Assembly (NCBI GenBank): GCA_015501595.1
Contig: JADNRX010000036.1
Location: 186,001-250,000 of the forward strand
From: Hymenopellis radicata
Lineage: Eukaryota > Basidiomycota > Agaricomycetes > Agaricales > Physalacriaceae
Direction: 5' to 3'
Length of the DNA stretch: 64,000 bases
Below the pieces are notes generated by a model, which was not told the DNA's origin, made no database searches, and was given only the letters and a program-made list of their open reading frames with translations. The translations under genes were made by a program, and so were the position numbers. Shown piece after piece: positions 31,816 through 42,434 of this stretch. Numbering within the stretch: the first letter of the stretch is position 1; each line of letters begins with the position of its first letter.

Positions 31816-32306
31816 ATGGCATTCAACAGCATTTGTACCATCATCAGCAAACTCACCCACACTCGCCGCTCCTCTGCTTGTACCGGCCCATTCGGACTTG
31901 TACCGCAAGAGCTTCTCGACCTCGTCATTTCCTATCTCAAGCTGCCCTTTTAACATGTGCACTCATCCACCCCACTTGGACTAGCATCAGCCGATATCAT
32001 CTCCCGGCTCTCGCTCTTGTCGTCTCATCCCCATCCCGTCACGAAGCTCCTGCGCTCACGCTTTCCTCATCCATCACCGGTATAGCCCTCCTCTGCTACG
32101 CGCCATTCGACGATATCCCCACTCGGAGCGGAAAGTCGTCCTACCGCAAATTGCTGCATGCCCTCAAAGTCAAGGGAACCACGGGCGCGATGAAGAACGA
32201 CCCGGCACTCGTCAGACTGTTCGCCCAGTATTTCCCGGATCTCACCGTGGAAAGGATTGAGCTGTGGCGGCACGCCGGGAGATGCCGGAGTGATCGAAGT
32301 ATTTAA
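31816..32306 (+). pseudogene. F-box protein, family C copy 2, degenerate
   Basis: Starts like C1 (MAFNSICTIISKLTHTRRS, then GLVPQELLDLVISYL) but a deletion after ISYL changes frame and gives a stop. The continuation (CALIHPTWTSISRYHLPALA, LLHALKVKGT, RLFAQYFPDLT) is found in another frame, has a further deletion in the AKELTKLL segment and stops at 32306, well before the LRR part ends. It is a clear dead copy lying next to the living C1. Confidence 0.85.
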
Positions 32307-32557
32307 GGCTCTGTCATGCTCTCAGTCCTTTGTTGCCTACTACAATGTCTGAGGATGAGCTTTTCTATATTCTTGCTTATATATATCTCTTGCTGATTAC
32401 CTGTAGTCTACTTCGTGTACTTACTGCACACTCTGTTTCCCTACAGGTACATAATTGGGCGATTTGGGACTAAAGCATGGATGACAATACTACTAGACTC
32501 TAGTACACAGACAGAACGGACTAGTAACGGAAACTCAAAGAAAATCCAATCCACATT

Positions 32558-33589
32558 TTAATTCGTGACGGTAGCCTGTACAAGTGCAACAACATGAGAC
32601 TCCCTTTAAGATTAAAAACAGATAGTAAATGGCACGTACCTTTTGAAGCGCGACGAACGTCTGAGCAAGGAGCCGGCTGTTAGCCGTCGCACCAGTCTGC
32701 AGCGTGATGGAGGTCTTGCCGAGAATAACGCCCTCGAGGTGAGCTCCGGGGCCGGCGGTGACAGATCCCGAGACGACCCACACGATGTTCTTCGCCAGCG
32801 CGCCGCCGACGAGAACAACCTTCTTGCCCGCCGCGACGGACATCGTCCCGGACACCTGAAAGATCCAGGCTGATCATGTCTTCGTGAGCCGACGGGGATG
32901 TGGTATGAAGAAATGCCCTTACTGTCGATGGGGCTGCCCCAGATGATGACATCCCCGGTGATGCTGAGCGCGCTGCCCCACTTGTAGAGACCAGGCGTGA
33001 GGACGCGGCCGCTGATGGTGCCTAGTAGAACAGAATAAGATGCGTCGGGATTACTAAGTATGGTCAATCTCCCGATGCAAGCGAGGACTAACCGCTGCCG
33101 AGATTATTGAAATTCGGGTTCACGCGCCCCGTCGCGTCAGTGAACGCAGTGCCGAGGTCTCCGATGGCGGCGGTGAGGGTGGCCGGCGTAGGTACCGAGT
33201 ACGTCGCGGCGTAGAGCTTCCCCACGACTTGGGGGGAAGTCGAAAACTGCCCGGTCGAGTCGAGCTTGAGGGAGAACCCCGTCAGGGCGACGGCTGCAAT
33301 GGGGCTGACTGCCACAGCGCCAGCTAGAAGGAGAAGCAGAATCCATCAGCTGTACAGCAATACAGTAAAAACAACATACTGATGACCGAGGGCGGGACTG
33401 TCGACACTCCGCTTTTAGAGAGGATGGCGTAGTTGCCGGCGGTGCGGAGGTTGACGGCCGCGGGACCAAGGGCGACGACGACGTTGGCGAGAGCAGCCTG
33501 TCGGAAGACAAGTCCAGTTAGTGCGGGAAATGTACATGAGGTGAAGGTGCAAGTACCAGGAAAGAGATGGTGAATACACTGGAGATCAT
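32558..33589 (-). CDS. Ice-binding (antifreeze) protein, DUF3494 family, copy 1
   Basis: Six exons on the model of the copy at 48991-50018. The first exon 33589-33557 encodes MISSVFTISFL, the second starts at 33497, and the last encodes ATVTN-stop at 32558. All GT-AG sites are present and the frame is kept, about 242 residues. A hydrophobic N-terminal signal peptide implies secretion. The mature protein has the family marks: NYAILSKSGVSTVP, VAVSPIAAVALTGFSL, LTPGLYKWGS, WIFQVSGTM, AKNIVWVVSGSVT, GAHLEGVILGKTSITLQTGA and SRLLAQT. Family members fold as an irregular beta-solenoid whose flat face binds ice crystals and stops their growth. It sits 3' of broken F-box D1. Confidence 0.9.
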
Positions 33590-34130
33590 GGTAGACAGAG
33601 AGTAAATTCGAGCTGGGCTGTTGCTGTTAGAAGGACTGGGCTGGGTGAAGCTGAAGAAACTGCCCGTTCTCCAGGGGTTTATATATGCGTTCCAATATCG
33701 AATGACTGTCTCTCCTCGCAAATTGAACATCGTCATAAACCATGTCATTGAATGCTGGGTCTGCGCCCATGACAAGCAGACGTCCACCCGTGCCAGAGGA
33801 CTTGAGGGCCGAGACGCTCCACCGAAATTGCGGTTTTCGAATCCACTTTGGGAGGGAAGTCGCCAGTTGGGTCGTGAGCAGACTGCCTGGGAAGCCAGAG
33901 GGAAATCGCACGCAGTGCGCACAAAGGGCAGGCGCGGCACTCATCCCTCAGTCGGTGGTGGTGCCTTCAAGAGGGCGCCCTGGACAGGCGAGCGAGGGCA
34001 CGCTCTGTTGCCAACAAAGAGTCTTCCATTAGGCCTGTAAGAGGTCGTAAAGAAGGAAGGAAGGCAGGGGATGTTTACCAAACATTGGGAGGGACGAGAA
34101 ACGGCTTCGTTGGTGATGTGGTTAGTCTTC
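33590..34130. promoter_or_regulatory. Conserved upstream block of ice-binding copy 1
   Basis: About 420 bp upstream of the start are nearly identical in all four ice-binding copies. A TATA-type box (TATATAAA on the coding strand, 33678-33685) lies about 90 bp before the ATG. Open frames across the block on the plus strand are carried along by its similarity and are not taken as genes. Confidence 0.65.
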
Positions 34131-35143
34131 TTATCCTCCGCAATTTGTTTTGAGTTTTCGAATATTAGAGGTAGTGACGGTGGCCTGCACGTCCTGTTCC
34201 CATAATATGTAGATACGAAGGACCCCAAGAACTGGACACTGGCGAACCAACATCAGACTCGCTCGCGTGAGGCCGTTGTACCACGACTGGTGAGGGGCGG
34301 TGCCAATCTGCAATTCCCTGATCTGTGTTACGGGAAGGTTGATAGCACAACACGATGGCGTCACTTTTGTGAGACGTGGACAGTCCTCAAATAACTGCGC
34401 GTTCACCCCTTCAACGAAAGTGATGACGCTCAACGAGCCAAGCTGGGGGATTCGACCACGAACAGGCGAAAGTCTATCAAAAGCCTCTGCGTCATCAGGC
34501 AGGCGGGCTGAGCGCCACCGATGCGACTAGGAAAACACCATGCCCAAGATGCGGTCGCGGATCGACGAGTCCTTGGAATAAGCGTGATAGAGATTGATTT
34601 CCAGCAGCTTTGAGCGACTAAGAACAAGCTGTAAGATGTGCACCGTCTTTTCACATAGTTTGGAGGAAGGCGGGAGGTCGTCATCGAACCTGATTGTGAT
34701 GCGCGACCAAAAGGAATCAAGGGACAAGGCAACATCGTGCCATGCCTGGCAAACATGAGTGAGCTGCCAGATAATGCCGGAAGGCTTCAGGGAATCAAAA
34801 TCCTGATTGTCGGATCGCGCGTATAGGAAGATGTCTCGTGGGGAAGAGCGCGACGGGATGAAACGACATCTTGGTATTTGTTCTCCAAGGACCTCAGCGC
34901 ATCGCATTCTTCCTTCATGGGTGCCGCGGCACGAGAGAGAACAGCGAATTTGGCCTCCAGGCATACGCGATCATGATGGATGTTGGATATGAGGGTGGTT
35001 TGGACGTGAGCGATCTCTTCATCCGTTGCCGGGAGATTCGATGCACGAAGGCGTTGGAGAGGAACAGAGGTATGATATTCAAGCTCGTAATGAAGGCTCT
35101 TTTGCGGGAACGGCCCACATTGTGGACACTGCGACGATGACAT
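34131..35143 (-). pseudogene. F-box protein, family D copy 1, broken and truncated
   Basis: It begins like intact D5 (PQCGPFPQKSLHYELEYHTS), but within the F-box about ten bases are missing: CCCCACGAG is followed directly by ACATC where D5 has CTTTTGTCAG in between. Two further shifted pieces (34527-34964 and 34131-34433) match D5 up to its residue about 345. There the gene stops abruptly, and the sequence passes into the upstream block of ice-binding copy 1. The C-terminal 40 percent is absent. Confidence 0.85.
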
Positions 35144-35640
35144 CTGTGATATCTAATGGACAGTGAGAATGTAAGTCACGCTGAGGTTAGACGTAGCATC
35201 GTACATAAACAATGAACGGCCTTTCAGACGAAATTTGAGGGTGTTGGCGGTGCTGCCGTAGAGGACGTCTCAGCGATGGTGGTGGTGGAAAGAATCTGGT
35301 GCCACGTGCTCGAATAGTTCATGCCTGCATTTAAAACTCCACCTGCATTTCTTGCTCCATCTCTCCATAGTAATGGGACCCCAGGGGCCCCATTAGCCAC
35401 GCCCAGCATGCACTGGCATACGTTCTCCGTGCGGTATGGGATAGGCTTCTACCGGCTGCCCCATCATTTCTGGTGCCATAGCCTCGTTCACGCTCGTCCA
35501 AAAGCGCAGCGCCCTCCAAATGCCAGTTGGACTGCTGGCATGGTTGTTTGTGCTGCAGTCCGCTCTGCCCAACTGTGCACTGGTGATGGAGTCTTCAGCA
35601 TAGGCCCTTATACGCGATAACGTGGCAAAAACAAAAAAAG
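35144..35640. other. 5' flank of F-box D1; paralogous empty site for the 57.2-kb element
   Basis: Matches 57000-57174 and 57806-58143 in inverted orientation, without the 623-bp element found there. The empty site lies near 35460-35470 (plus strand CTGCCCCATCATTTCTGG). Confidence 0.65.
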
Positions 35641-36260
35641 AGAGCGTTTAGACGTCTCGTACTGATGGTATGCGCTCCTTTTCGCCTATACTCTCCTGTA
35701 TCTGAATACCTTCTTTGAGAGGTTGGATGTCGAGGACTACTGAGACCCTCTCATTGTCGCAGTAGCCTTCTCCTTTCAACTTGCGATGCGACGGACAGCG
35801 TTACTACTGGACCAGACCTCGATATGTCCGACGCCGATAGTGGGGGCAATGCGCGCTGGTGATGGAGTTGTCATACACGATGTTCAAAGGACGACGAGGT
35901 CAATTACGACGCGGAAACAAAATGGAAAAGCAAAGCAAGATGACGCATAGATCTCGGATCTTGCGCTGCTGATGGTCTTCTCCGGTTAGGTTTCGGGCGT
36001 CTCGATCGTTGAATCAGTCTCGATTGTTGACTTGATCATGTCTCAATGTCATTCTAGAGGCTGTGCGCAGGTGACCCCTTTGCAAAAGTTTTGTTTATAA
36101 GGGAACCTACTCAAAGTGGTGCGCACGCGAGATTCAAACTCCGACCGGTAGGATAGGATAAGCACCCACCAGCATGATCAGCGAGCCAATATTCCGCCTT
36201 GAATAAAATTGATTTTCAATCTTCATCGCAGTCGAATTAACCTTCTACTTCTCAGAAGTC
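35641..36260. other. F-box C locus without its gene
   Basis: 35650-36105 matches the family C upstream region (31215-31815 and complement of 56530-56990) up to the AAAAGTTTTGTTTATAAGGG word. Then, in place of about 1.1 kb of coding sequence, there are about 90 bp, followed from about 36198 by the C3 3' flank (CTTGAATAAAATTGATTTTC, compared with complement of about 55340-55360). The filler carries a degenerate tRNA-like stretch (about 36119-36190, with GAGATTCAAACTCC). Confidence 0.6.
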
Positions 36261-36928
36261 GCATCAAATTCTTTTAGAGGACGTTGGACAATTGCTGGAA
36301 GATTGATTGCGGGTGTTTGTGGATATAAAACGGGTGTAAATACACGGCTCCTCCAGATACTTTACCTCTTCCTCCGATTAGTACTTACGCATCTGTACGG
36401 TTCTCAGTTCTTTGCTGTAATCACGCCGGAACTATATCAGGCGAGATCGTCAACGATAGTATTACCGCGGTTGACTTACATCCCATGCGCATAGCTAGTA
36501 CTGCGTATGGATCGCGTCGAACTGCTGCTCATCGACTTCTTGTTCCCGGAAACTGTGCACAAGACGCTGGAAGAATTGTCCTTCTGCAGGTCATATCATC
36601 CTTTCATGCTCTTCCCTTAGACCGTTCCGCGCAGTGTACGAAACGGACATTCAAAGGGAGCAGGTTAAGCTATGATGAAGACTGACGCCAAAGATGCCCA
36701 GAACCTTTCACAGCTGCAGATGCCTCTAATTTATGCGACCAGGTGACCGAAGCAGCAGACTGACGCGTCAGGATATATCAACGTGGATTTCAGAAGAAAA
36801 ACAATATCAACAGGATCGTGCCGAACACAAGCGCAGCTGCCTGGTAGGACGGTTAGCCATTCCAGATTTTCACTGGTATGTAAGTCTCCAGGAAAACCGT
36901 GAAGCAATAGTCGGACACGGCACCATAT
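36261..36928. other. Duplicated non-coding or remnant block
   Basis: About 36200-36600 matches the complement of 54900-55350, and 36660-36930 matches the complement of about 50150-50300. Short frames do not form a gene I recognise. Confidence 0.45.
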
Positions 36929-37138
36929 TTACTTTTCAGCAACAATAATCACGCTCTTCCTGATGTTCTCCCCCATCTGAATCTTCCTGATACTTAGCCT
37001 CTCCGGCGTGCTGCAGACCCACCGTAACTTCCTCTCTGTACTTGATTTCCCCGCTTGCAACTTGCAATCTTCTTGGGAATAACGCGGTCCTGCCACTACT
37101 TTCCGAACTCCAGCACGAATATGGTACCGAGGGCGCAT
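36929..37138 (-). pseudogene. Fragment of an MDR-type dehydrogenase/reductase C-terminus, copy 1
   Basis: Reading with frame changes, the minus strand gives the tail of a medium-chain reductase of the alkenal/leukotriene-reductase kind: KVASGEIKYREE in the sister copy, here broken as LQAGKSSTERK, then IRKIQMGEN and KSVIIVAEK-stop. It is only about 70 residues with internal shifts, so it is a remnant. It lies just 3' of ice-binding copy 2 and is part of the duplicated unit. The family is my reading and is moderate in certainty. Confidence 0.4.
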
Positions 37139-37239
37139 CTTGACTTAGAGATTTGGGACTAAAGCATGGATGACAGTAAGGCTACTAGTACACAGACAGA
37201 ACAGACTATTGGAAACTCAAGGAAAAGCCAATCCACATT

Positions 37240-38274
37240 TTAATTCGTGACGGTAGCCTGTACAAGTGGAACAACATGAGACTCCTTTAAGATTAAAAAA
37301 AGATAGTAAATGGCGCGTACCTTTTGAAGCGCGACGTGCGTCTGAGCAAGGAGCCGGCTGTTAGCCGTCGCACCAGTCTGTAACGTGATCGACGTCTTGC
37401 CGAGAATCACGCCCTCGAGGTGAGCTCCGGGGCCAGCGGTGACAGATCCCGAGACGACCCACACGATGTTCTTCGCCAGCGCGCCGCCGACGAGAACAAC
37501 CTTCTTGCCCGCCGCGACGAACATCGTCCCGGACACCTGAAAGATCCAGGCTGTGGATCATTTCTTCGTGAGCTGACAGGGATGTGGTATGAAGAAATGC
37601 CCTTACTGTCGCTGGGGCTGCCCGAGATGGTGACATCCCCGGTGATGAGGAGCGCGCTGCTCCATTTGTAGAGACCAGGCGTGAGGACGAGGCCGCTGAT
37701 GGTGCCTGGTGGAACAGAATAAAATGCGTCGGGATTACTAAGTATGGTCAATTTCCCGATGCAAGCAAGTACTAACCGCTGCCGAGATTATTGAAATTCG
37801 GGTTCACGCGCCCCGTCGCGTCAGTGAACGCAGTGCCGAGGTCTCCGATGGCGGCGGTGAGGGTGGCTGGCGTAGGTACCGCGTACGTCGCGGCGTAGAG
37901 CTTCCCCACGACTTGGGGGGAAGTCGAATACTGCCCGGTCGAGTCGAGCTTGAGGGAGAACCCCGTCAGGGCGACAGCTGCAATGGGGCTGACTGCGACA
38001 GCGCCGGCTAGAGGGAGAAGCAGAGTCCATCAGCTGTACAGCAATGCAGTAAAAACAACATACTGATGACCGAGGGCGGGACTGTCGAGACTCCGCTTTT
38101 AGCGAGGATGGCGTAGTTGCCGGCGGTGCGGAGGTTGACGGCCGCGGGACCAAGGGCGACGACGACGTTGGCGAGAGCAGCCTGCCCACAAGAAAAGCCC
38201 GGTCAGTGCGGGAAATGTACATGAGGTGAGGGTGCAAGTACCAGGAAAGAGATGGTGAATACGCTAGAGATCAT
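37240..38274 (-). CDS. Ice-binding (antifreeze) protein, DUF3494 family, copy 2
   Basis: The same six-exon structure as copy 1. The start is at 38274 (MISSVFTISFL), first intron GTACTTGC to GGGCAG, and the stop is at 37240 after ATVTN. About 242 residues, all splice sites intact. Small differences from copy 1 include AILAKSGVS, STGQYSTSP, LYKWSSALLITGD and GTMFVAAGKK. A signal peptide is present. Predicted extracellular ice-crystal binding. It follows broken F-box D2 and precedes (on the coding strand) a dehydrogenase fragment. The TATA box is at 38363-38370. Confidence 0.9.
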
Positions 38275-38791
38275 GGTAGACAGAGAGTAAATTCGAGCTG
38301 GGCTGTTGCTGTTAGAAGGACTGGGCTGGGTGAAGCTGAAGAAACTGCCCGTTCTCCAGGGGTTTATATATGCGTTCCAATATCGAATGACTGTCTCTCC
38401 TCGCAAATTGAACATCGTCATAAACCATGTCATTGAATGCTGGGTCTGCGCCCATGACAAGCAGACGTCCACCCGTGCCAGAGGACTTGAGGGCCGAGAC
38501 GCTCCACCGAAATTGCGGTTTTCAAATCCACTTTGGGAGGGAAGTCGCCAGTTGGGTCGTGAGCAGACTGCTTGGGAAACCAGAGGGAAAGCGCACGCAG
38601 TGCGCACAAAGGGCAGGCACGGCACTCATTCCTCAGTCGGTGGTGGTGTCCTCAAAAGGGCGTCCTGGACAGGCGGGCGAGGGCACGCTGTGTTGCCAAC
38701 AAACAGTCTTCCATTCGGCCTGTCCAAAAGTCAAAAGCTTGTCGTAAACAAGATGGTGGAGGCTTCGTCGGTGACGTGGTTCGTCTTCTTA
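38275..38791. promoter_or_regulatory. Conserved upstream block of ice-binding copy 2
   Basis: Almost identical to 33590-34040. A TATATAAA box on the minus strand at 38363-38370 lies about 90 bp before the start. The plus-strand open frames over it are taken as shadows. Confidence 0.65.
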
Positions 38792-40027
38792 CTATTCCTC
38801 AGGAGTTCTCGCAGGAAGAGTCGGACTGCAGTCGACTAAGTGGTAAATAGTAAGCAGAAGAGGACGGAATTCACTTAACTTCACTAGCATAGACAAGGAG
38901 TTGAGTGAAAGATCGATGGGGTGAGTCACAGTTTGTGAGGGTTCGGATTCTTCAGAACCGAACAGTATAGCCTCTCGTAATAGACGGAGAACAAGATTGC
39001 TGATGATAGCTCCCGAATTTGGTTCGAGTTTGCGAATATCAGAGGTAGTGACGGTGGCCTGCACGTCCTCTTCCCACAATATGTAGATACGAAGGACTTC
39101 AAGAACGGGACACTGGCGGACCAACATCGAGAAGTGGACAGTCCTCAAATAACTGCACGTTCACCCCTTCAACGAAAGTGATGACGGTCAACGAGCCCAA
39201 CTGAGGGAGTCGACCACGAACAGGCGCGTACAGCGAAAGCGAGTGCGTCTTCAACCAGGTAAGCCGAACGCCACCGATGCGACTGGGCCAACACCATGTC
39301 CAAGATGGTCACGGATCGGATCCGCGTATAATGGGGAACTGGGAAGTGCTGGCCGAGAGAGCCGTGGATGGTCAGAAATTTGCCAGATAAACGTGTCGCG
39401 TAATGGCCAGCGCGTGAGTAGATTACAATTTGGAATACTGGGGTCGCGAAAATCGCGCTTTTGGTAAGGCATGGTAGAGATTGATATCCAACAGCTTTGA
39501 ACGACTGAGGACAAACTGTAACAGTTGCACCACCTTTTCAGTATGCGCGCGGTTGCCAAAGGTCATTGTGATGCGCGACCAAAAGGCATCAAGGGATAAC
39601 CGGGCAACATCGCGCCAAGTCCGGCAGACATGGCTCAGCTGCCATATAATACCGGAAGGCTTCAGGCAATTAAAATCATGATTGTCGGATCGCGTGTATA
39701 GAAAGATGTCTGACCAAAGCTCGTGGGGAAGAGCGCGACGGGATGACACGAGACCTTGGTAATTGTTCTCCAAGGTCCTCAGCGCATCGCATTCTTCATG
39801 GATGCCACGACACGAGAAAGAACAGCGAATCTGGCCTCCAGGCAGACGCGATCACGATGAATATCGGATATGAAGGTGGTTTGGACGTGAGCGATCTCTT
39901 CATCCGTTGCCGGGAGATTCGATGCACGAAGGCGTTGGAGAGGAACAGAGGTATAATATTCATGGTCGTAATGAAGACTCTTTTGTGGGAACGGCCCACG
40001 TTGTGGACACCGCGAGGAGGATGACAT
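38792..40027 (-). pseudogene. F-box protein, family D copy 2, broken
   Basis: The N-terminus is intact to about residue 80 (SLHYDHEYYTSVPLQRLRAS), then a deletion shifts frame after VVASMK. The F-box is intact but in another frame (LPHELWSDIFLYTRSDNHDF, then WQLSHVCRTWRDVA, about 39423-39773). After NLYHALPKA further shifts and a large deletion occur, and a third piece (38792-39148) carries the middle LRR part. The C-terminal part is missing at the same place as in the other linked copies. Confidence 0.85.
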
Positions 40028-40461
40028 CTAATGTCTAACAGTGAGAATGAGAGACACGGCAGTGACCAGACGTAGCATCGTACATAAACAATTTCAGGTG
40101 AAATTTGAGGCTGTTAGCGGTGCTGCCGAAGAGGACGTCTAAGCGATGATGGTGGTGGAAAGGATCTGGTGCCACGTGCTTGAAGCTTCGCTCGTCTTAG
40201 TCTGTTACTTACAAGTGATAACTCGGCGTTTACGCTGACCCACGAATACGCGTGAACACATTGCGGTGTAACATAACATCCCATCGATGTTCAAGTTAAC
40301 AGTATTGGCATATGACAACGTTTTCTTCCACGGTGATGGAAGCACTGACGCGTCAGGATAAGTATATCAACGTGGATTTCAGAAGAAAAACAACGTCAAC
40401 AGGATCGTGCCGACCACAAGCGCAGCTGCCCACTGGTAGGACGCTTAGCCCTTCCAGATTT
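40028..40461. other. 5' flank of F-box D2 and spacer
   Basis: 40028-40190 is the D-family 5' flank, with the shared stretch around GATCTGGTGCCACGTGCTT. 40300-40460 matches 36760-36900. No gene is seen. Confidence 0.45.
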
Positions 40462-40767
40462 TCACTGGTATATAAGTCTCCAGGAAAACCGTGAAGCAAT
40501 AGTCGGACACGGCACCGTATTTACGCTTCGGCAACAGTAATCACGCTCTTCCCGATGTTCTACCCCATCTGAGTCTTCCTGATAGCCTCTCCGGCGTTGC
40601 AGACCCACCGTAATTTCCTCTCTGTACTTGATTTCCCCGCTTGCAACTTTCAAGCTTCTCGGGAATAACGCGGGAAAACTCTTCCTGCCACTTCTTTCCG
40701 AGCTCCAGCACGAAGAAACCGTTGAATACAAGGGCGCATCTGACTTAGAGATTTGGGACGAAAGCAT
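40462..40767 (-). pseudogene. Fragment of an MDR-type dehydrogenase/reductase C-terminus, copy 2
   Basis: The fullest of the three remnants. One frame reads VFNGFFVLELGKKWQEEFSR and VIPEKL; after a one-base shift comes KVASGEIKYREEITVGLQ, and after another a GEAI-x-KTQMG-like stretch and the end. The pattern (hydrophobic strand, helix, then GxIKYREE...GL followed by a G-K-S-V end) is that of the last 90 residues of NADP-dependent alkenal/leukotriene-type reductases. It is broken and has no upstream part, so it is non-functional. Confidence 0.45.
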
Positions 40768-40838
40768 GGATGACAGTAACTAGTATGTACACAGACAGAA
40801 CGGACTACCGGAAACTCAAAATGTGGATTGGCTTTTCT

Positions 40839-41869
40839 TTAAGTCGTGACGACAGCCTGTACAAGTGCAACAACATGAGACACCATTTAAGATTTAAAAC
40901 AGATAGTAAATGGCGCGTACCTGTTGAAGCGCGACGAACGTCTGAGCAAAGAGCCGGCTGTTAGCCGTCGCACCAGTCTCCAACGTGATGGTCGTCTTGC
41001 CGAGAATCACGCCCTCGAGGTGAGCTCCAGCGCCGGCGGTGACAGCTCCCGAGACGACCCACACGATGTTCTTCGCCAGCGCGCCGGCGAGAACAACCTT
41101 CTTGCCCGCCGCGATGGACATGGTCCCGGCCACCTGAAAGATCCAGGCTGTGGATTTCTTCGTGAGCTGACGGGGATGTGGTACGAAGAATGCCCTTACT
41201 GTCGGTGGGATTGCCGGAGATGATGACATCGCTGCCGATGCTGAGCGCGCTGCTCCATTTGTAGAGACCAGGCGCGAGGACGAGGCCGCCGATGGCGCCT
41301 AGTAGAACAAAATAAAATGCGTCGGGATTACTGAGTATGGTCAATTCCCCGATGCCAGCCAGGACTAACCGCTGCCGAGATTATTGAAATTAGGGTTCAC
41401 GCGCCCCGTCGCGTCAGTAAACGCAGTGCCGAGGTCTCCGATGGCGGCCGTAAGGGTGGCTGGCGTAGGTGGTGAGTACGTCGCGGCGTAGACCTTCCCC
41501 GTGACTTGGGTGGAAGTCGCAAACTGGCCAGTCGAGTCGAGCTTGAGGGAGAAACCCGTCAGGCCGACGGCTGCAATGGGGCTGACTGCCACAGCGCCAG
41601 CTGGAGGGAGAAGCAGAGTCCATCAGCTGTACAGCAATGGAGTCAAAAAAAAACATACTGATGACCGAGGGCGGGACTGTCGAGACTCCGCTTTTAGCGA
41701 GGATGGCGTAGTTGCCGGCGGTGCGGAGGTTGACGGCCGCGGGACCAAGGGCGACGACGACGTTGGCGAGAGCAGCCTGCCCGCAAGAAAAGCCCAGTCA
41801 GTGCGGGAAATGTATATGAGGTGAGGGTGCAAGTACCAGGAAAGAGATGGTGAATACGCTGGAGATCAT
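40839..41869 (-). CDS. Ice-binding (antifreeze) protein, DUF3494 family, copy 3
   Basis: Six-exon structure conserved, start 41869, stop 40839, about 241 residues. It is the most diverged of the three minus-strand copies: GTMSIAAGKKVVLAGALAK lacks one glycine (3-bp deletion, in frame), LTPGLY becomes LAPGLY, and the C-terminus reads AVVTT instead of ATVTN. A 19-bp inversion lies directly after the stop codon compared with the other copies. Signal peptide, splice sites and ice-binding solenoid repeats are all kept. Predicted secreted ice-binding protein. The TATA box is at 41958-41965. Confidence 0.88.
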
Positions 41870-42434
41870 GGTAGACAGAGAGCAAATTCGAACTTGGCTA
41901 TTGCTGTTAGAAGGACTGGGCTGGGTGAAGCTGAAGAAACTGCCCGTTCTCCAGGAGTTTATATACACGTTCGAATATCGAATAACGAACCTCTGTCTCT
42001 CCTTGCGCAAATTGAACATCGTCATAAACCTGGTCATAAACCATGTCATTCAATGCTGGTTCTGTGTCCATGACAAGCAGACGTCCACCCGTGCCAGAGG
42101 ACTTGAGGGTCCAGATGCTCCACCGAAATTGCGGTTTTCGAATCCACTTTGGGAGGGAAGTCGCCAGTTTGGTCGTGAGCAGACTGCCTGGGAAGCCAGA
42201 GGGAAAGCGCACGCAGTGCGCACAAAGGGCAGGCACGGCACTCATCCCTCAGTCGGTGGTGGTGCCTTCAAGAGGGCGCCCTGGACAGGCGAGCGAGGGC
42301 ACGCTCTGTTGCCAACAAACAGTCTTCCATTCGGCCTGTCCAAAAGTCAATGGTCGTAAAGAAGGAAGGAAGCCAGGAAGGCAGGGGATGATTACCAGAC
42401 ATTGAGGGGGGACGAGAAGCCCTTTCCCATGCTT
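41870..42434. promoter_or_regulatory. Conserved upstream block of ice-binding copy 3
   Basis: Matches the upstream blocks of copies 1 and 2 to about 42360, with small insertions near 41990-42040. The TATA-type box at 41958-41965 is on the minus strand. Confidence 0.65.

Noticed and set aside
33621..34040. Long plus-strand frames opposite the ice-binding upstream blocks (also 38306-38839, 41847-42359 and 48570-49013)
   Set aside because: They recur only because the block is duplicated. Their lengths differ between copies, they lack domain character, and they overlap the TATA box and first exon of the ice-binding genes.
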